A stretch of DNA of 64,000 bases from positions 248,001 through 312,000 of the forward strand of contig NZ_CP045298.1 in assembly GCF_009363115.1 (NCBI RefSeq), given 5' to 3'. Shown here in pieces: positions 61,711 to 64,000 of this stretch. The notes below the pieces were generated by a model, which saw only the letters and a list, made by a program, of their open reading frames with translations, searched no databases and was not told the DNA's origin. The DNA is from Paenibacillus brasilensis. GTDB taxonomy: Bacteria > Bacillota > Bacilli > Paenibacillales > Paenibacillaceae. Numbering within the stretch: the first letter of the stretch is position 1; each line of letters starts with the position of its first letter. A program made the position numbers and the translations under genes.

Positions 61711-61989
61711 ATGTCCCCAATTTTTTTAGCTACTATAATGTTAATGGGCCTGTTGTTATTTCAGGCAGCCATCATTCTGGGTATTATTCATTGGGTTTCC
61801 AAGCACACCCGCCGCCCAGCCCGGACCAAAATGTACCTTACGCTGGGTTTGCTCGCTTTGATTTTAGGCTTCTTGGTGTGGAACTACTGGGTATATCCAC
61901 AGGAATTCAATGGTTGGACGATGATTTGTTGGCTAGTGATCATGATTAGCGCATGTATACAGCTTATAAAACAAAAAGGAAAAAGCTAG
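61711..61989 (+). CDS. Membrane protein (92 aa), hypothetical
   Basis: Start ATG behind gagggagg. Three hydrophobic segments (LATIMLMGLLLFQAAIILGI, LTLGLLALILGFLVWNYWVY, and MICWLVIMISACIQLI). Ends 30 bases before the mannanase start, so probably cotranscribed with it. Confidence 0.75.
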   Translation: MSPIFLATIMLMGLLLFQAAIILGIIHWVSKHTRRPARTKMYLTLGLLALILGFLVWNYWVYPQEFNGWTMICWLVIMISACIQLIKQKGKS

Positions 61990-62019
61990 TCTCATTACAT
62001 GCAGCAAAGGAGGAGCGCC

Positions 62020-63051
62020 ATGAAATCTCACTCAATACGCTTTTGGCTACAGAGGGTGCTACTACTAATGCTTGTTTTACTCTTTAGCGGCTCTCAGCAA
62101 TCGTTTATCATAGCCGATGCCGCCCCACCTGTTAATGCTCAAGCCTCAGCAAAAGCAAGGCAGCTACTTGCCTACCTTTCTAATCTGCCGGCCGGTATGC
62201 TGATCTCCGGGCAGCATGATTACTTGGAGGCACCGGATGAACAAAATAACAAGCTACAACAAATCAGTGGTCAATACGCAGGGCTTCACGGCTATGAGTT
62301 TGGAGGATTGGCCAATCAGTCCCATACTGCCTTACGGGAACAGCGGCAACATGTGGTGGACAGCGCTATTCGATGGAGTGAGGACGGAGGGATCGTAGCC
62401 ATCACCTTTCATCAAGCGTTACCGGGTACACCCAAAACGTGGAAGAACGTACAGGCCAAAATTACTCAAGCTGAATTCAATCGTTACGTCACGCCGGGCA
62501 CCTCCCAATATAAGCAACTGATCGCCGATTTGGACGAGGCTGCTCTGTCACTCAAGAGCTTGCGAGACGCAGATGTGCCTGTTTTATGGAGACCGTATCA
62601 CGAAATGAACGGCAGCTGGTTTTGGTGGGGGAACAAGCAAAATTACGCCAAACTGTGGGATCTGATGTATGATCGTTTCGTACGTGTCCATCATCTCGAC
62701 AACCTGTTGTGGGTATGGAGTCCCAATGCTCCAAACGCATACAGCACTCCGTATAATCAAACCTTTCCTGGTATACATCGAGTGGATATTCTCGCAGCCG
62801 ATATCTACAACAATGATTACAAATCCTCTTACTACACCGAATTGCTAAAGCTTGCGCAGGGCAAGCCTATCGGAATCGGGGAAAGTGATATTCTACCGAG
62901 TGCAAAGGTACTGCAAAATCAACCTGACTGGGCCTATGCCATGAGCTGGGGAAAGGAACTGTCTGCAGTCAATTCTCAGGCAGCGATCAGACATTTCATG
63001 AACCAAAACAATATTATCACACGAGAGCTTCTTCATGAGTCCTTCCGCTGA
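62020..63051 (+). CDS. Secreted beta-mannanase, glycoside hydrolase family 26
   Basis: 343 residues from ATG KSHSIRFWLQ behind aaaggaggag. Signal peptide at residues 1-35 (hydrophobic VLLLMLVLLFSGS, then ADA). GH26 hallmarks: LISGQHDY near the start, acid/base Glu in WRPYHEMNGSWFWWG, nucleophile Glu in IGIGESDI. It cleaves beta-1,4-mannan or glucomannan outside the cell. No carbohydrate-binding module is present. A strong terminator follows. Confidence 0.93.
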   Translation: MKSHSIRFWLQRVLLLMLVLLFSGSQQSFIIADAAPPVNAQASAKARQLLAYLSNLPAGMLISGQHDYLEAPDEQNNKLQQISGQYAGLHGYEFGGLANQSHTALREQRQHVVDSAIRWSEDGGIVAITFHQALPGTPKTWKNVQAKITQAEFNRYVTPGTSQYKQLIADLDEAALSLKSLRDADVPVLWRPYHEMNGSWFWWGNKQNYAKLWDLMYDRFVRVHHLDNLLWVWSPNAPNAYSTPYNQTFPGIHRVDILAADIYNNDYKSSYYTELLKLAQGKPIGIGESDILPSAKVLQNQPDWAYAMSWGKELSAVNSQAAIRHFMNQNNIITRELLHESFR

Positions 63052-63057
63052 CAAGAC

Positions 63058-63101
63058 AAAAAGCTTCAACTTCGCTCTACGAGTGAGGTTGAAGCTTTTT
63101 T
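63058..63101. terminator. Mannanase terminator
   Basis: aaaaagcttcaac ... gttgaagctttttt with inner pairing; bidirectional. Confidence 0.88.
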
Positions 63102-63124
63102 ATAAATAAAACCCAATCAAGTCC

Positions 63125-63340
63125 TTAACTATTTCTGATTACTTCTTCCAGATCAATATCGGCATAAGCCTCTTCACCAAGATGTACGGATACAATGGTA
63201 TAGATCCGCTTGGTCAATCTTGACATCAGTCGATCACCCGGTACTACAGAATATTCTTCCCGAAAATCTCCAATTTTGTGAAAACCGCTGGATATATGGA
63301 TGTACAAGTTGCCTCTTCGTGTTTTACCATGTACCAACAT
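63125..63340 (-). CDS. Hypothetical cytosolic protein (71 aa)
   Basis: ATG LVHGKTRRGNLYIHI seven bases after aggagga. Beta-rich, with PGDRLMSRLTKRIYTIVSVH and an acidic end (EEAYADIDLEEVIRNS). No family recognised. It converges with the mannanase gene. Confidence 0.65.
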   Translation of the reverse strand: MLVHGKTRRGNLYIHISSGFHKIGDFREEYSVVPGDRLMSRLTKRIYTIVSVHLGEEAYADIDLEEVIRNS

Positions 63341-63459
63341 CAAATCTCCTCCTGCTGTAACATCCTAATTTTCCTGTTACTTTTATATCGGTCAGAACAA
63401 GATAGGATATAAGTCCCTGGTACTCTTTACCCGTTTCATATAATTGTGCACTTAAACGA

Positions 63460-63496
63460 AACGGGCCTGCCATTAATGTGACAGACCCGTTTTTGT
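63460..63496. terminator. Terminator after gldA
   Basis: aaacgggcctgcca ... tgacagacccgttttt; two mismatches, T-run better on plus, A-run on the other side allows use after gldA. Confidence 0.7.
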
Positions 63497-63527
63497 AAAG
63501 CTATTACCGTGATTTACGAAAAAAACA

Positions 63528-64000
63528 TTATTTATAGGATTCTGCTATCGCATTTGCTGCAATGATAGCGTTGTACACATCTTCAGGGCTGACAGGGAAT
63601 GGCATGTTGACCATCGTATCATTGGATGCACAAGCTGTCTCAGCTACTTGACGCCACTCAGCCTCAACAAATTCCTCTACCCCCAAATCACGAAGCGTCA
63701 ATGGGAGGTCTACATCCTTAATCAGCTTAATTACGGTTTCCAGCTCCTCTTTTGGAGCATTTTCCAGCACCAGCTGAGTTAACAGACCAAAAGTAACCTT
63801 CTCGCCATGCTGTGCTTTGTGGAGCGAAGGAACAGCTGTCATACCATTGTGAATGGCATGCGCTGCTGCCAACCCGCCTGATTCTGCACCTACACCACTC
63901 AAATAAATAGTTGCTTCAATCGTATCCTCTACCGCACGAGTATATACTTTACGATCGACGGCACGTTTAGCCTTCACTGCATTTTCCAGCAACGTTTCAT
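63528..64000 (-). CDS. gldA: Glycerol dehydrogenase, C-terminal part (continues beyond right edge)
   Basis: The visible 157 residues match the C-terminal helical domain of iron/zinc alcohol dehydrogenase-type glycerol dehydrogenase: ETLLENAVKAKRA, YLSGVGAESGGLAAAHAIHN (metal-binding His), LHKAQHGEKVTFGLLTQLVL (second metal His), LPLTLRDLGV, MVNMPFPVSPEDVYNAI. It oxidises glycerol to dihydroxyacetone with NAD. The 5' half, with the Rossmann domain, is outside the window. Confidence 0.9.
   Translation of the reverse strand, partial: ETLLENAVKAKRAVDRKVYTRAVEDTIEATIYLSGVGAESGGLAAAHAIHNGMTAVPSLHKAQHGEKVTFGLLTQLVLENAPKEELETVIKLIKDVDLPLTLRDLGVEEFVEAEWRQVAETACASNDTMVNMPFPVSPEDVYNAIIAANAIAESYK

Noticed and set aside
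1..64000. CRISPR arrays, rRNA genes, riboswitches
   Set aside because: No regularly spaced short repeats, no rRNA sequence and no riboswitch core that I could recognise were found on reading.

Overview
The window looks like a chromosomal segment of a Paenibacillus, probably from the P. polymyxa group. That is an inference from the bacillaene-type biosynthetic genes, the HTH-TPR regulator with a tiny secreted pro-peptide, the moderate GC content and the housekeeping genes at the right edge. No database search was possible. It has three parts.

(1) Positions 1 to about 40.8 kb, all on the minus strand, hold most of a trans-acyltransferase PKS/NRPS cluster. In transcription order, right to left: a metallo-beta-lactamase-fold hydrolase (PksB type); the NusG-paralog antiterminator LoaP behind a consensus promoter; an intrinsic terminator; a Sfp-type phosphopantetheinyl transferase; a complete beta-branching cassette (ACP, decarboxylating KS with Ser for Cys, HMG-CoA synthase-like, ECH1, ECH2); then three giant synthases. 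PKS1 loads an acid through a FAAL-ACP, adds a predicted glycine (C-A-PCP), then extends with KS-KR-ACP and a terminal KS. PKS2 reads cMT-ACP / KS-KR-ACP / KS-ACP-ACP / KS-DH-KR-ACP / KS-DH-KR-ACP / KS-ACP. PKS3 begins with an embedded ECH2 domain and a KS and runs off the left edge. The cassette order matches acpK-pksF-G-H-I-J of bacillaene. No module has an AT, and no discrete AT gene is in the window; in bacillaene the ATs lie next to pksB. A 3.6-kb, almost identical, gap-free direct repeat (KR-ACP-KS) links PKS1 and PKS2.

(2) Positions 41.0 to 59.8 kb hold an 18.7-kb decayed prophage or island inserted at the 3' end of tRNA-Leu(UAA). It is bounded by a perfect 55-bp direct repeat and carries a dead tyrosine integrase beside the tRNA. 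Remnant tail, lysis and holin genes carry nonsense mutations, frameshifts, a deletion fusion and IS insertions. Four IS3-family elements are present. Cargo includes cysteine synthase, a CPBP membrane protease, a GyrI-like protein, a set of tiny membrane proteins separated by look-alike terminators, and an AloR/AloP-like peptide-sensing pair.

(3) Positions 59.8 to 64 kb are ordinary chromosome: tRNA-Leu, small membrane proteins, a UPF0060 (YnfA) protein, a secreted GH26 beta-mannanase and the 3' part of glycerol dehydrogenase.

Working model: one LoaP-dependent transcript of more than 38 kb makes an acyl-glycyl polyene-like polyketide with at least two beta-branches. The neighbouring island is a fixed relic whose regulatory and metabolic cargo has survived.
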